From: Jatrophihabitans sp964252635
GTDB lineage: Bacteria > Actinomycetota > Actinomycetes > Mycobacteriales > Jatrophihabitantaceae
Length of the DNA: 64,000 nt
Assembly: GCF_964252635.1 (NCBI RefSeq)
Contig: NZ_CAXUNP010000005.1
Span: forward strand, 65,106-129,105
Direction: 5' to 3'
Shown here: in pieces, positions 18,833-26,569 of the stretch
How positions within the stretch are numbered: the first letter of the stretch is position 1
Layout: each line of letters starts with the position of its first letter
Position numbers and translations under genes: made by a program
The notes under the pieces: generated by a model
What the model was told of the DNA's origin: nothing
The model's input: the letters and a program-made list of their open reading frames with translations, nothing else
The model's database searches: none

Positions 18833-19843
18833 ATGAGCGACTTCGGCGAGCTGATCGAGTTCGACATCGCGGTGTACCGCGCCGTCCTGGTCGAGCCCCT
18901 CTGCACCGTCGACGCGCTCGCTCGACGGCTCGCCAGCACGTCGGACGAGATCGACAAATCGGTGGCCCGGCTCGGCGAGATGGGCCTGATCCGCTTCGAC
19001 GGCCCCGACCGGCTCACAGCCATCAGCCCGATGCTCGCCGAGGCCACCGTCCTGGGCGCCGAGGACCTCGAGCTGGCCGCCCGTCGCGCAGCCGTCGAGC
19101 AGCGGCGCGACGCGATCCGCCAGCTCATCCCCGACTGGAACACCGCGTTGTCCGAGCGGGTCAACGACGGCGTCGTCGACGTCATCTCCGACCCGACCGC
19201 GATGGCCAACATCCTCATGCACTACGCCGACAGCTGCAGCGAGGAGCTGCTCTCGATCGCCCCGGGCCGGATGGCCGCCACGCGAATCGACGGGCGCACC
19301 CGGGTGGCCAACGTGTACTCCTCGCGCCGCGGGATCAAGACCCGCGCCATCTACCAGTACGTCGCCCTGCGCGACCGCGCGACCCGGTCCTACCTCAACG
19401 AGCTGGCGCAGAACGGCGCGCGGGTGCGCCTGACACCATCCGTCCCCGGCCGTGGTCTCGTCGTCGACCGCGAGGTCGCGCTGCTCCCGATCCCCACCGA
19501 GGAGCCGGGCGGCCAACGGCTGGCCGTGGTGCGGGAACGCAACGTCATCGCCTGGGTCGTCGCGACGTTCGAGCAGCTCTGGGCGGAGGCGTCCCCGCTC
19601 GACGAGGTCATGCACAAGGAGCACGACGACGAGACCGAGCTGGACCAGACCCGCGCGGCGATCCTGCGGCTGATGGCCGAGGGCGAGAAGGACGAGGCCA
19701 TCTCGCGACGGCTGTCGATCTCGGTACGGACGTGCCGCCGGCACATCGCCGACTACATGCTGCAGGTCGGTGCGTCGAGCCGCTTCCAGGCCGGGGTCAT
19801 CGCCGCTCGCGCCGGCCACACCGACGCGCCGTCGCAGAGCTGA
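18833..19843 (+). CDS. TrmB/LuxR-type transcriptional regulator
   Basis: A 336-residue regulator with two DNA-binding-like ends. The N-terminal part (about 10-70: VYRAVLVEPLCTVDALARRL, then GLIRFDG) resembles a TrmB winged helix. The C-terminal 60 residues (ILRLMAEGEKDEAISRRL, SISVRTCRRHIADYM) are a LuxR/GerE-type helix-turn-helix. The centre (about 120-260) resembles the phospholipase D-like ligand domain of TrmB regulators. ATGs at 18803 and 18812 are alternative starts; 18833 begins the folded part. No receiver domain is present, so it should respond to a ligand or peptide. Its neighbour is a small secreted peptide. Confidence 0.8.
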   Translation: MSDFGELIEFDIAVYRAVLVEPLCTVDALARRLASTSDEIDKSVARLGEMGLIRFDGPDRLTAISPMLAEATVLGAEDLELAARRAAVEQRRDAIRQLIPDWNTALSERVNDGVVDVISDPTAMANILMHYADSCSEELLSIAPGRMAATRIDGRTRVANVYSSRRGIKTRAIYQYVALRDRATRSYLNELAQNGARVRLTPSVPGRGLVVDREVALLPIPTEEPGGQRLAVVRERNVIAWVVATFEQLWAEASPLDEVMHKEHDDETELDQTRAAILRLMAEGEKDEAISRRLSISVRTCRRHIADYMLQVGASSRFQAGVIAARAGHTDAPSQS

Positions 19844-19881
19844 CCGGCGCCGAACTGACCGGCGCCGAACTGACGTACACC
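19837..19881 (+). repeat. 15-bp tandem repeat at the regulator stop codon
   Basis: Units GAGCTGACCGGCGCC, GAACTGACCGGCGCC and the degenerate GAACTGACGTACACC follow one another. The first unit contains the TGA stop of the regulator gene (19841-19843), so as at 15292 the repeat is built from the gene's own 3' end. Confidence 0.8.
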
Positions 19882-19882
19882 G

Positions 19883-19904
19883 CCGCCGCCGGGCCCGGCG
19901 GCGG
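19883..19904 (+). terminator. Loopless GC palindrome, terminator-like
   Basis: CCGCCGCCGGG directly followed by its complement CCCGGCGGCGG: a 22-base perfect palindrome, 40 bases after the regulator stop and 14 bases before the next start. It could form a very stable hairpin and end the regulator transcript; there is no U tract. Confidence 0.5.
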
Positions 19905-19917
19905 TTAGCCTCGCACC

Positions 19918-20358
19918 GTGCTCGCGCTGCTCGTCGTGCTGGTCGTGCTCCTCGCCCTGACGACCGCGCTGGCCGTGGTGGCACTGGTGCTGCTCGTGCG
20001 CCGGCCGCCCGCCTGGCTGCTCGAGCGCGTCCTGGAGGTGGATGCCACCGCCGCGGCCGCGCTGGATCGCACGCCGCGCCCGCCCACCGTCGCCGGGATG
20101 ACGCGGAGGCTCATCAGCGTCGAGATCCTCAACGCGCTCGAGCTGGCCGGCACGCGCGGCAGGCTGGCGAGCATCGCCGGGTCACTGGCGCCCGGCATCA
20201 CCCGCCGCATCGTGTACGACCAGACGCTGAAGATCCTCAAGGAACAGCTCGTCGCCCAGCAGGTGCGCGCCGACGTTCGCCTGCACGTGCTCAAGCCCGG
20301 CGCGGAGCCCGCGGTCACCGTCGACCGGCCGATCGAGCTCGGCGACCCGTCCGCGTGA
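19918..20358 (+). CDS. Conserved hypothetical protein, one N-terminal membrane helix
   Basis: A 146-residue protein with a strongly hydrophobic first 30 residues (Leu/Val/Ala-rich, then RRPPAW), acting as a membrane anchor. A soluble, helical, mildly basic domain follows (TRRLISVEILNALELAGT, ITRRIVYDQTLKILKEQL). GTG start at 19918. The short periplasmic or cytoplasmic tail ends in a proline/aspartate-rich stretch. I do not recognise a family. Codon use is that of a real gene. It may be cut off from the regulator gene upstream by the palindrome at 19883-19904. Confidence 0.7.
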   Translation: MLALLVVLVVLLALTTALAVVALVLLVRRPPAWLLERVLEVDATAAAALDRTPRPPTVAGMTRRLISVEILNALELAGTRGRLASIAGSLAPGITRRIVYDQTLKILKEQLVAQQVRADVRLHVLKPGAEPAVTVDRPIELGDPSA

Positions 20359-20383
20359 CCGGTCGCCGGGCGGACCGGGCTAC

Positions 20384-21751
20384 CTACGCCCCGGTGTAGT
20401 AGCCGTCGGCGACCTCGAGCGCCTCGTCGAGGATAGCCAGGCCCTCGCGCAGCTCGTCCGCGGTGACGGTGCACGGCGGCACCACGTGAGTGCGGTTGAA
20501 GTGCGTGAACGGCCACAGCCCCCGCTGCTTGCACGCACCCGCGAACTCGGTCATGGGGGCGGCCGCGGCGCCGGCGACGTTGAACGGCACGAGCGGTTCG
20601 CGGGTGTCGCGGTCACGCACGAGCTCGACGGCCCAGAACATGCCCAGGCCGCGGACGTCACCCACCGACGGGTGCTTCGCCGCGATCTTGGCCAGCTCGG
20701 GTTCGACGACCTCCTCGCCGAGGGTGCGGACGTTCTCCAGGATCTTCTCGTCCCGGAAGATCGTCATCGAGGCGACCGCGGTGGCGCACGCCAGCGGATG
20801 GCCCGAGTAGGTGAGCCCGCCGGGGTAGACCCGCCGCGCGAACGTCTCTGCGATCTCGTCGGAGATCACGACACCACCGAGCGGCACGTACCCGGAGTTG
20901 ATGCCCTTGGCGAAGGTGATCAGGTCGGGTTCGACGTTCCAGTGGTCGACCGCCCACCACTCGCCGCAGCGGCCCATGCCGGCCATGACCTCGTCGCTGA
21001 TCAACAGGATGCCGGTGTCGTCGCAGAGCTGGCGCACGCCCTCGAGGTAGCCGGGCGGCGGGACGAGGATGCCGTTCGTGCCGACGACCGGCTCGAGGAT
21101 GATCGCGGCGATCGTCGAGGCGCCCTCGACCATGACGGTCTCGTGCAGGTGCCGCAGCGCGCGCTCGGTCTCCTGCTCGGGTGAGTCGGAGTGGAACGCC
21201 GAGCGGTAGGGATAAGGCCCCCAGTAGTGGACGACGCCCGGGATCGCCCCGGGCTCGCTGCCCCACCGTCGCGGGTCACCGGTGAGCGCGATCGATCCGT
21301 GGGTGGCGCCGTGGTAGCTGCGGTAGGCGGCCAGGATCTTGCTGCGTCCGGTGTGCAGGCGCGCCAGCCGGATGGCGTTCTCGTTGGCCTCGGCGCCGGC
21401 GTTGGTGAAGAACACCTGGTTGAGCGCCGGAGGTGACACCTCGGCGATGAGCCGCGCGGCCTCGCTGCGTGCGTCGTTGGCGAAAGCCGGCGACACCGTC
21501 GTGAACCGCTGCGCGTACTCGGTGATCGCCGCGATCATGCGTGGGTGCGAGTAACCGATGTTGACGTTGACGAGCTGGCTGGAGAAGTCCAGGTAGCGGT
21601 TGCCGTCGTAGTCGGCGAAGTAGGAACCCGACGCGCTCGCGATCGGCAGCGGGTCGATGAGTTCCTGGGCCGACCAGGAGTGGAAGACGTGGTCGCGGTC
21701 GAGCAGGCGCACGGTGGCGTCGTCGCGGGGCAGGCCGGCGAGGTCCGACAT
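20384..21751 (-). CDS. Class III PLP-dependent aminotransferase
   Basis: A 455-residue omega-type aminotransferase. Seen: FTNAGAEANENAIRLAR, YRSYHGATHGSIALTGDPRR, ILISDEVMAGMGRCGEWWA, and the PLP lysine in ITFAKGINSGYVPLGG. The extended N terminus with HVFHSWSAQELIDPLPI resembles taurine- or pyruvate-dependent amine transaminases rather than ornithine enzymes. The amino donor is uncertain. It is read toward its convergent neighbour and shares direction with the amidase gene 130 bases upstream, so the two may act in one amine or amide degradation route. Confidence 0.88.
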   Translation of the reverse strand: MSDLAGLPRDDATVRLLDRDHVFHSWSAQELIDPLPIASASGSYFADYDGNRYLDFSSQLVNVNIGYSHPRMIAAITEYAQRFTTVSPAFANDARSEAARLIAEVSPPALNQVFFTNAGAEANENAIRLARLHTGRSKILAAYRSYHGATHGSIALTGDPRRWGSEPGAIPGVVHYWGPYPYRSAFHSDSPEQETERALRHLHETVMVEGASTIAAIILEPVVGTNGILVPPPGYLEGVRQLCDDTGILLISDEVMAGMGRCGEWWAVDHWNVEPDLITFAKGINSGYVPLGGVVISDEIAETFARRVYPGGLTYSGHPLACATAVASMTIFRDEKILENVRTLGEEVVEPELAKIAAKHPSVGDVRGLGMFWAVELVRDRDTREPLVPFNVAGAAAAPMTEFAGACKQRGLWPFTHFNRTHVVPPCTVTADELREGLAILDEALEVADGYYTGA

Positions 21752-21881
21752 GGGTCATCCTCTCGAGCGTGGTGTCTGTCCCCGACCCTGCCACGTCGAC
21801 GCACGCGGCGGCAGGGCCGGTGACAGGTCGGCGTCGATCATCGGTGTCGAGGACCGAGCCGTCCCGCGTCCGCAGCTTGGG

Positions 21882-23225
21882 TCAGCGGGTCGTCGGCGCG
21901 GTGCGCGCCCAGGGCCGGACCCGCTCGATCTGCCCGGCCACGCTGAGCAGTTGCGCCTCGGAACCGGGTTTGCCGACGAGCTGCACGGCCAGTGGACGGC
22001 CGTGCGCGTCGAGCCCGGCCGGGACCGCCATCGCCGGCCAGCCCGCGAGGTTCCACGGCGCCGCGAACGGCGCGTAGCGGCTGTTCGACCACACGTTGGC
22101 CAGCCAGCCCCGCCCGGCCCAGGCCTTCGCGGGTACCGGCGGCTGGGCCAGCGCGGGTGTCAGCAGGATGTCGACGTCGGCGAAGAAGCGCTCCGCGCGG
22201 TGCAGCCATCGGCGGCGCCCGCTCTCCCGCGGCAGCCCGGCGCGCAGCGCGAGCCGGCCGACCGCCGCATGCCGGGCGGTGCGGGCCGCGAGGCGGGTGC
22301 GGTCGCGCACGAGACGCGCGTCGAGCTCGGTACCGGCGACCCAGCGCACCATCTCGTGCAGGCCCAGTGTCGACCCGTACGGCGGGTCGGCGGCCTCGAC
22401 CGCGTGGCCCTCACCGTGCAGCACCTCGCCGATGAGATGCGTGACGTCGGCCCATGGCCGGGCGAGCGGTACCCCGACCATCGGCACCGCGGTCGACACC
22501 GCGACCCGCAGCCGGCCGGGATCCAGCGGCGTCGCGAGACCGGGGCGATCAGCGAGCACCGAGAGCATGAGCGCTGCGTCGGCGGCGGTGGTGGCGAGCG
22601 GCCCGTTCTCGGACATGTCGAACCACCCGCTGCCCAGGTCGCGTGGCACGACCCCGGCGCCCGGCTTGATCGCGACCAGTCCGCAGCAGGCGGCCGGGAT
22701 GCGCAGCGAGCCCATCCCGTCGTTGCCGTGCGCGACGGGGACCGCGCCGGCGGCCACGGCAGCGGCGGAACCGCCCGACGAACCGCCCGGGGTCAGGTCG
22801 ACGTCCCACGGGTTCCGGGTGATGCCCCACGACGAGTCGGTGGTGCCGAACACGCACAGCTCGGGGACGCGCGTGGTGCCGACGACGACCGCGCCCGCAG
22901 CGCGCAGCCTGCGCACCACCTCGTGATCGGCAGGCTGTGGCGCGTCGTCGGTCGCCAGCGACCCGTTGCGGCGCGGCTCCCCCGCCACCGCCACGTTGTC
23001 CTTGACCGCGATCGGGACGCCGGCCAGGGGCAGCTCGGCGCGGTCGGGACGGGCGTCGATCTCGTCGGCCTCGCGCAGCGCCGCGAACACCCGTACCTGT
23101 TGCCAGGCGTTCAGACGCGCGGAGTCCTCGATCCGCCCGAGCGCGGCCTCCACCGTGGCTCGCGCCGTCGTGCGCCCGGCCCGGACGGCGGCGGCGATCT
23201 GGGTCGCGGTGGCCGTCGCCGTCAT
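21882..23225 (-). CDS. Amidase signature family hydrolase
   Basis: A 447-residue amidase with the Ser-cisSer-Lys triad: the lysine in AVKDNVAVAG, and the glycine/serine-rich GGSSGGSAAAVAAG with both catalytic serines. KPGAGVVPRDLGSG follows. The family hydrolyses aliphatic or aryl amides; substrate is unknown. The ATG at 23225 gives a normal N terminus (TATATATQIAAAVRAG); upstream in-frame sequence is part of an inverted repeat. Lies in the same direction as an aminotransferase. Confidence 0.88.
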   Translation of the reverse strand: MTATATATQIAAAVRAGRTTARATVEAALGRIEDSARLNAWQQVRVFAALREADEIDARPDRAELPLAGVPIAVKDNVAVAGEPRRNGSLATDDAPQPADHEVVRRLRAAGAVVVGTTRVPELCVFGTTDSSWGITRNPWDVDLTPGGSSGGSAAAVAAGAVPVAHGNDGMGSLRIPAACCGLVAIKPGAGVVPRDLGSGWFDMSENGPLATTAADAALMLSVLADRPGLATPLDPGRLRVAVSTAVPMVGVPLARPWADVTHLIGEVLHGEGHAVEAADPPYGSTLGLHEMVRWVAGTELDARLVRDRTRLAARTARHAAVGRLALRAGLPRESGRRRWLHRAERFFADVDILLTPALAQPPVPAKAWAGRGWLANVWSNSRYAPFAAPWNLAGWPAMAVPAGLDAHGRPLAVQLVGKPGSEAQLLSVAGQIERVRPWARTAPTTR

Positions 23226-23245
23226 GCGATGCCTGCTGCGTGGGT

Positions 23246-23286
23246 GCCCGTCATGGCCCGACCGTAGCGGTCGGGCCATGACGGGC
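23246..23286. terminator. Perfect 19-bp inverted repeat with 3-base loop
   Basis: Arm GCCCGTCATGGCCCGACCG, loop TAG, and the exact complement CGGTCGGGCCATGACGGGC. It lies between the 3' end of the secreted peptidase gene and the start of the amidase gene, both on the minus strand. It most likely terminates the peptidase transcript. It is so long and exact that an operator or insertion-derived origin is also possible. Confidence 0.65.
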
Positions 23287-23312
23287 CTGTCGGATCGGTG
23301 CTGCCGGTTGCG

Positions 23313-24944
23313 TCAGCGAACCAGTTGCGCGTCCTGCAGGATCCGCAACAGCACCGGGCTGCGGTGCGCGACGCCCGCCGTGGCCGCCGACCGTGCGTTC
23401 GCATCGGCCAGCGGGTTCGGCTTCGGCACCGGCGGGCACACCTTGTCCGAGCGGTTGCCCGATCGCCGGGCCGGCGTCTTACCGGTGGCGAGATAGGTCG
23501 CGATCGCGTTGTCGGTGCACGAGACGCCGCTGAGCGAACCGGCGTGCGTGGTGCCGTCGCGCCCCTCGATCAGCGATGCGCCGCGGAACAGCTTGCGCAC
23601 GTACAGGCTGCCCTCGTACGGCGTCGCCGCGTCGTACGTCTCGTCGATCATCAGGATCTTGGCGTGCACTTTCCGGCCCGAGACCTTGAAGGGGTGGATG
23701 CGGCCGGGGAAGTGCCAGTACGCGCAGGGCCCGTTGAACCAGGCGTTGCTCCACGTGAAGTAGTTGTACTTCTTGTTGAGCCTGCGGCTGTCCCGGTCGA
23801 GGCGGGCCTGGCTGCGCGGCCAGCGGGCGTCGGTGCACTGCGTACCGAGGTACAGCGCGTCCTCGTTGTCGCCGCCCGCGGTCGTCGGGTCGGCCTGCCG
23901 GTACAGCGCGATGAGGGCGCTCGGGTTCTTGTGGTTGATGTACGCCGAGTACGCCTTGGCGATGTCCTCCCAGCCGTACACGTAGTAGCCGGCCGAGGTG
24001 AAGACGTCGATGAACTCGTCGCCGCCGAGGATGCCCCGTGCGGCATGGCGGTTGAGCTTCGCGATGGTGGCGAGGTAGCGCGCCCGCACGGTGCGGAAGC
24101 TGGCGCCCACGTGATAGACGCTGTGGTACTTCGCGAGCCACTTGAAGTAGATGTTGAACGTCCGCTGGAACGCGACGTCCTGGTCGAGGTTGCTCTTGTA
24201 GAACGCCGTGCGGGGGTCGACCGTGCTGTCGAGCACGAAACGACGCACGCGCGTCGGGTGCAGGGTCATGTAGACCGAGCCCAGGTAGGTGCCGTAGGAG
24301 AAGCCGTAGTAGTTGATCTGACGCCGGCCGATGGCGCGTCGCAGGCTCTCCATGTCGTTGACGGTGTCCGTGGTCCGCACGTGGTTGAACAGGGCGTGGC
24401 CCGCAGTGTGCGCGCACTTCGCGGCGTAGGCCTTCGAGCGCTTGACCCAGGCGCGGTGGATGGCCGCGGTCGTCGGGTCGTAGGGCGGCCGGTCGGGCTT
24501 GGTCCAGTGCCGGTCACAGCTCAGGGACGGGATGCTGGACCCCACCCCGCGCGGGTCGAAGCCGTACCAGTCGTAGCCGTCACCGGCGTGCTTCGGCACG
24601 TACTGAGCGAGCACCGGGAGGTCGAGTCCTGAACCGCCCGGGCCGCCGGGGTTGGTGAACATCGCACCCTGGTAGCTGGTGCCGCTCTTGTGCAGCAGCC
24701 GCGACACGGCGATCTTGATCTTGTGGCCGTTGGGGAAGGCGTAGTCGAGCGGCACGACGAGGTAGCCGCACTGCGCGCCGATCCCCGTCAACGTGTCGTC
24801 GTGGCAGGCGCCCCAGGCGATCTTCGGCGGCTGGTAGACGGACGAGCGGGTGGGGGCCTTCGGACTGGCCTGCGCGGCCACCGGCGCGGCGGCAACCGCA
24901 CCCACCGCAGCCAGCGAAACCACTATGGACAACAAGCGGCGCAA
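23313..24944 (-). CDS. Secreted alpha/beta hydrolase, tripeptidyl aminopeptidase-like
   Basis: A 543-residue exported hydrolase of the SlpD/Tap family. It has a signal peptide (RRLLSIVVSLAAVGAVAAAP, ending near AQA), the oxyanion-region motif NPGGPGGSG, DPRGVGSS, the nucleophile elbow GFSYGTYLG, the acid in MIDETYDAATP and the histidine in GTTHAG. Members remove tripeptides or amino acids from protein N termini outside the cell. The start is a TTG at 24944 with AAGGAG five bases upstream. Length is normal; six or more cysteines suggest disulphides. Confidence 0.88.
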   Translation of the reverse strand: MRRLLSIVVSLAAVGAVAAAPVAAQASPKAPTRSSVYQPPKIAWGACHDDTLTGIGAQCGYLVVPLDYAFPNGHKIKIAVSRLLHKSGTSYQGAMFTNPGGPGGSGLDLPVLAQYVPKHAGDGYDWYGFDPRGVGSSIPSLSCDRHWTKPDRPPYDPTTAAIHRAWVKRSKAYAAKCAHTAGHALFNHVRTTDTVNDMESLRRAIGRRQINYYGFSYGTYLGSVYMTLHPTRVRRFVLDSTVDPRTAFYKSNLDQDVAFQRTFNIYFKWLAKYHSVYHVGASFRTVRARYLATIAKLNRHAARGILGGDEFIDVFTSAGYYVYGWEDIAKAYSAYINHKNPSALIALYRQADPTTAGGDNEDALYLGTQCTDARWPRSQARLDRDSRRLNKKYNYFTWSNAWFNGPCAYWHFPGRIHPFKVSGRKVHAKILMIDETYDAATPYEGSLYVRKLFRGASLIEGRDGTTHAGSLSGVSCTDNAIATYLATGKTPARRSGNRSDKVCPPVPKPNPLADANARSAATAGVAHRSPVLLRILQDAQLVR

Positions 24945-25267
24945 CGGGACTCCTTGGTCTCGGGAGACTCCCTACCTGTGTAGGGGATATGAGTGTTGCG
25001 GGCGGGACCCCGCCGGACAAGAGGTCCGGGCGAAGTCGCACGACAGACCGTTCGGCCGGTGAAGCGATTCAGCTCCGCAAGGGGGTCTCAGGCCCCTCGA
25101 CCCGGGGTTTTGTCGGACGCCCGCGGTAGGCAACACTGGATGACGAACGACCAGTTCGACGCAGTACCAGCATCACCGCAGTACGAGGACGGCCGAGCCT
25201 GGGCCGCCCCCGCACCGACCCGCGGTCGCACCTCACGGTGTGACCGGTCCGGACCTGGAGGGGGCGG
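24945..25267. other. Divergent region upstream of the egt cluster
   Basis: About 320 bases between the peptidase start (-) and egtA (+). Near the peptidase lies a perfect palindrome CCCTAC-CTGT-GTAGGG (24970-24985), a possible operator. Farther right, CCCCTCGACCCGGGGTTTT near 25093 could be a short terminator or attenuator hairpin. No convincing -35/-10 pair is seen. A possible 43-codon frame (25140-25271) covers the right part. Confidence 0.4.
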
Positions 25268-25271
25268 ATGA
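25140..25271 (+). CDS. Possible 43-codon leader frame coupled to egtA
   Basis: ATG at 25140 opens a frame of 43 residues beginning MTNDQFDAVPASPQYEDGRA. Its TGA overlaps the egtA ATG by four bases (ATGA), the usual form of translational coupling. Third-base GC is only moderate and the C-terminal half is Gly/Arg-rich, so it may be non-coding. No family recognised. Confidence 0.3.
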   Translation: MTNDQFDAVPASPQYEDGRAWAAPAPTRGRTSRCDRSGPGGGG

Positions 25272-26569
25272 CCGCTCAGTATTCATTCACCGATCGCGAT
25301 CCGAGCGGGCCCTGTCCGGCCGACTGCACGGAGACCGACGCGCTGCACCTCAGCGCCGACCCGCTGGCCGTCGCCCGGTCCCACATCGCGGCCAGCGCAC
25401 TCACCGAGACGCCGGCCGGCTCCGGCCTCGTGGGCCTCGAGCTCGAACTGCACCTCGTCGACCTGGACCGGCCTGCGCGGCGGCCCGACTGGGAGCGCAT
25501 CACCGAGGTCGTCGCCGGGCTGCCCGCCATGCCGTCGGGCAGTAGCGTCACCCTGGAACCCGGTGGCCAGATCGAGTTGTCGACCCCGCCCGTGGTCGGC
25601 GTGGCCGGCTCGGTGGCGGCCCTCGAGGCCGACCGCGCCGTCCTGGCCGCCGCACTGCTGGAGGTCGGGCTGGGCGCCGCACCGCTCGGCACCGACCCCG
25701 CCCGCGAGGCCCGCCGCGTCAACCCGAGCCGGCGCTACGTCGCCATGGAGACGCACTTCGCCGCACGCGGCTGCGCCGGACCGGGTCGGGCCATGATGAC
25801 GGCCACGGCCGCGCTGCAGGTCAATCTCGACGCCGGTCCTCGCGACGGGTGGGCACGGCGCACCGCGCACATCCGCGACCTCAGCCCGGTCCTCGTCGCC
25901 GTCTCGGCATGCTCGCCATTGCTCGGCGGGACCGCGTCCGGCTGGCACTCGATGCGCCAGCAGGCCTGGCACGGCATCGACCACGGCCGGACGGCGCCGA
26001 TCCACGGCGCCGAGCCCGCGCAGGCCTGGGCCGACTACGCACTCGACGCACCGCTGATGCTCGTCCGCGACGGTGCCGACGCGCAGGCCGTCACGACCGG
26101 CGCCTCGTTGGCGGACTGGGTGTCGGGGCGCGCCGTGGTGCCGCGGCCGCCGCGGGTGGAGGACCTCGACTACCACCTCACGACGCTGTTCCCACCGATC
26201 CGTCCGCGCGGGTATCTCGAGCTGCGCTGCCTCGACGCGGTGCCCGACCGCTGGTGGCCCGCGCTGGCCACGATCGCCACGGTGCTCGTCGACGACCCGG
26301 TGGCCGCCGACTCCGCGGCGGAGGCCTGCGCACCGGTGCGCGACGCCTGGCTGGTCGCGGCACGCGACGGCCTGGCCGACCGGGCGCTGCACGCCGCCGC
26401 CACCGCGTGCCTCGACATCGCCGTGCGGCACGCGCCGCCGTCCCTGCACGACCAGGTCGATGCCTACGCCGAACTCGTGGCCGCCGGACGCACACCGGGC
26501 GACGAGATCCGCGAGCGCGCCACCGCCACCGACCCGCTGACCGCCCTGCTGGAGGAAGCCCGTGCGTGA
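25268..26569 (+). CDS. egtA: Glutamate-cysteine ligase EgtA (ergothioneine)
   Basis: A 433-residue GCS2-type ligase that makes gamma-glutamylcysteine, the sulfur donor for EgtB. Seen: GLELELHLVDL near residue 55 (ATP/Mg-binding glutamates), LEPGGQIELSTPP, NPSRRYVAMETHF, TAALQVNLDAG and SGWHSMRQQAW. ATG at 25268 behind GGAGGGGG. It is the first gene of egtABCD and overlaps egtB by eight bases. In mycothiol-making actinobacteria this ligase exists mainly for ergothioneine. Confidence 0.92.
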   Translation: MTAQYSFTDRDPSGPCPADCTETDALHLSADPLAVARSHIAASALTETPAGSGLVGLELELHLVDLDRPARRPDWERITEVVAGLPAMPSGSSVTLEPGGQIELSTPPVVGVAGSVAALEADRAVLAAALLEVGLGAAPLGTDPAREARRVNPSRRYVAMETHFAARGCAGPGRAMMTATAALQVNLDAGPRDGWARRTAHIRDLSPVLVAVSACSPLLGGTASGWHSMRQQAWHGIDHGRTAPIHGAEPAQAWADYALDAPLMLVRDGADAQAVTTGASLADWVSGRAVVPRPPRVEDLDYHLTTLFPPIRPRGYLELRCLDAVPDRWWPALATIATVLVDDPVAADSAAEACAPVRDAWLVAARDGLADRALHAAATACLDIAVRHAPPSLHDQVDAYAELVAAGRTPGDEIRERATATDPLTALLEEARA

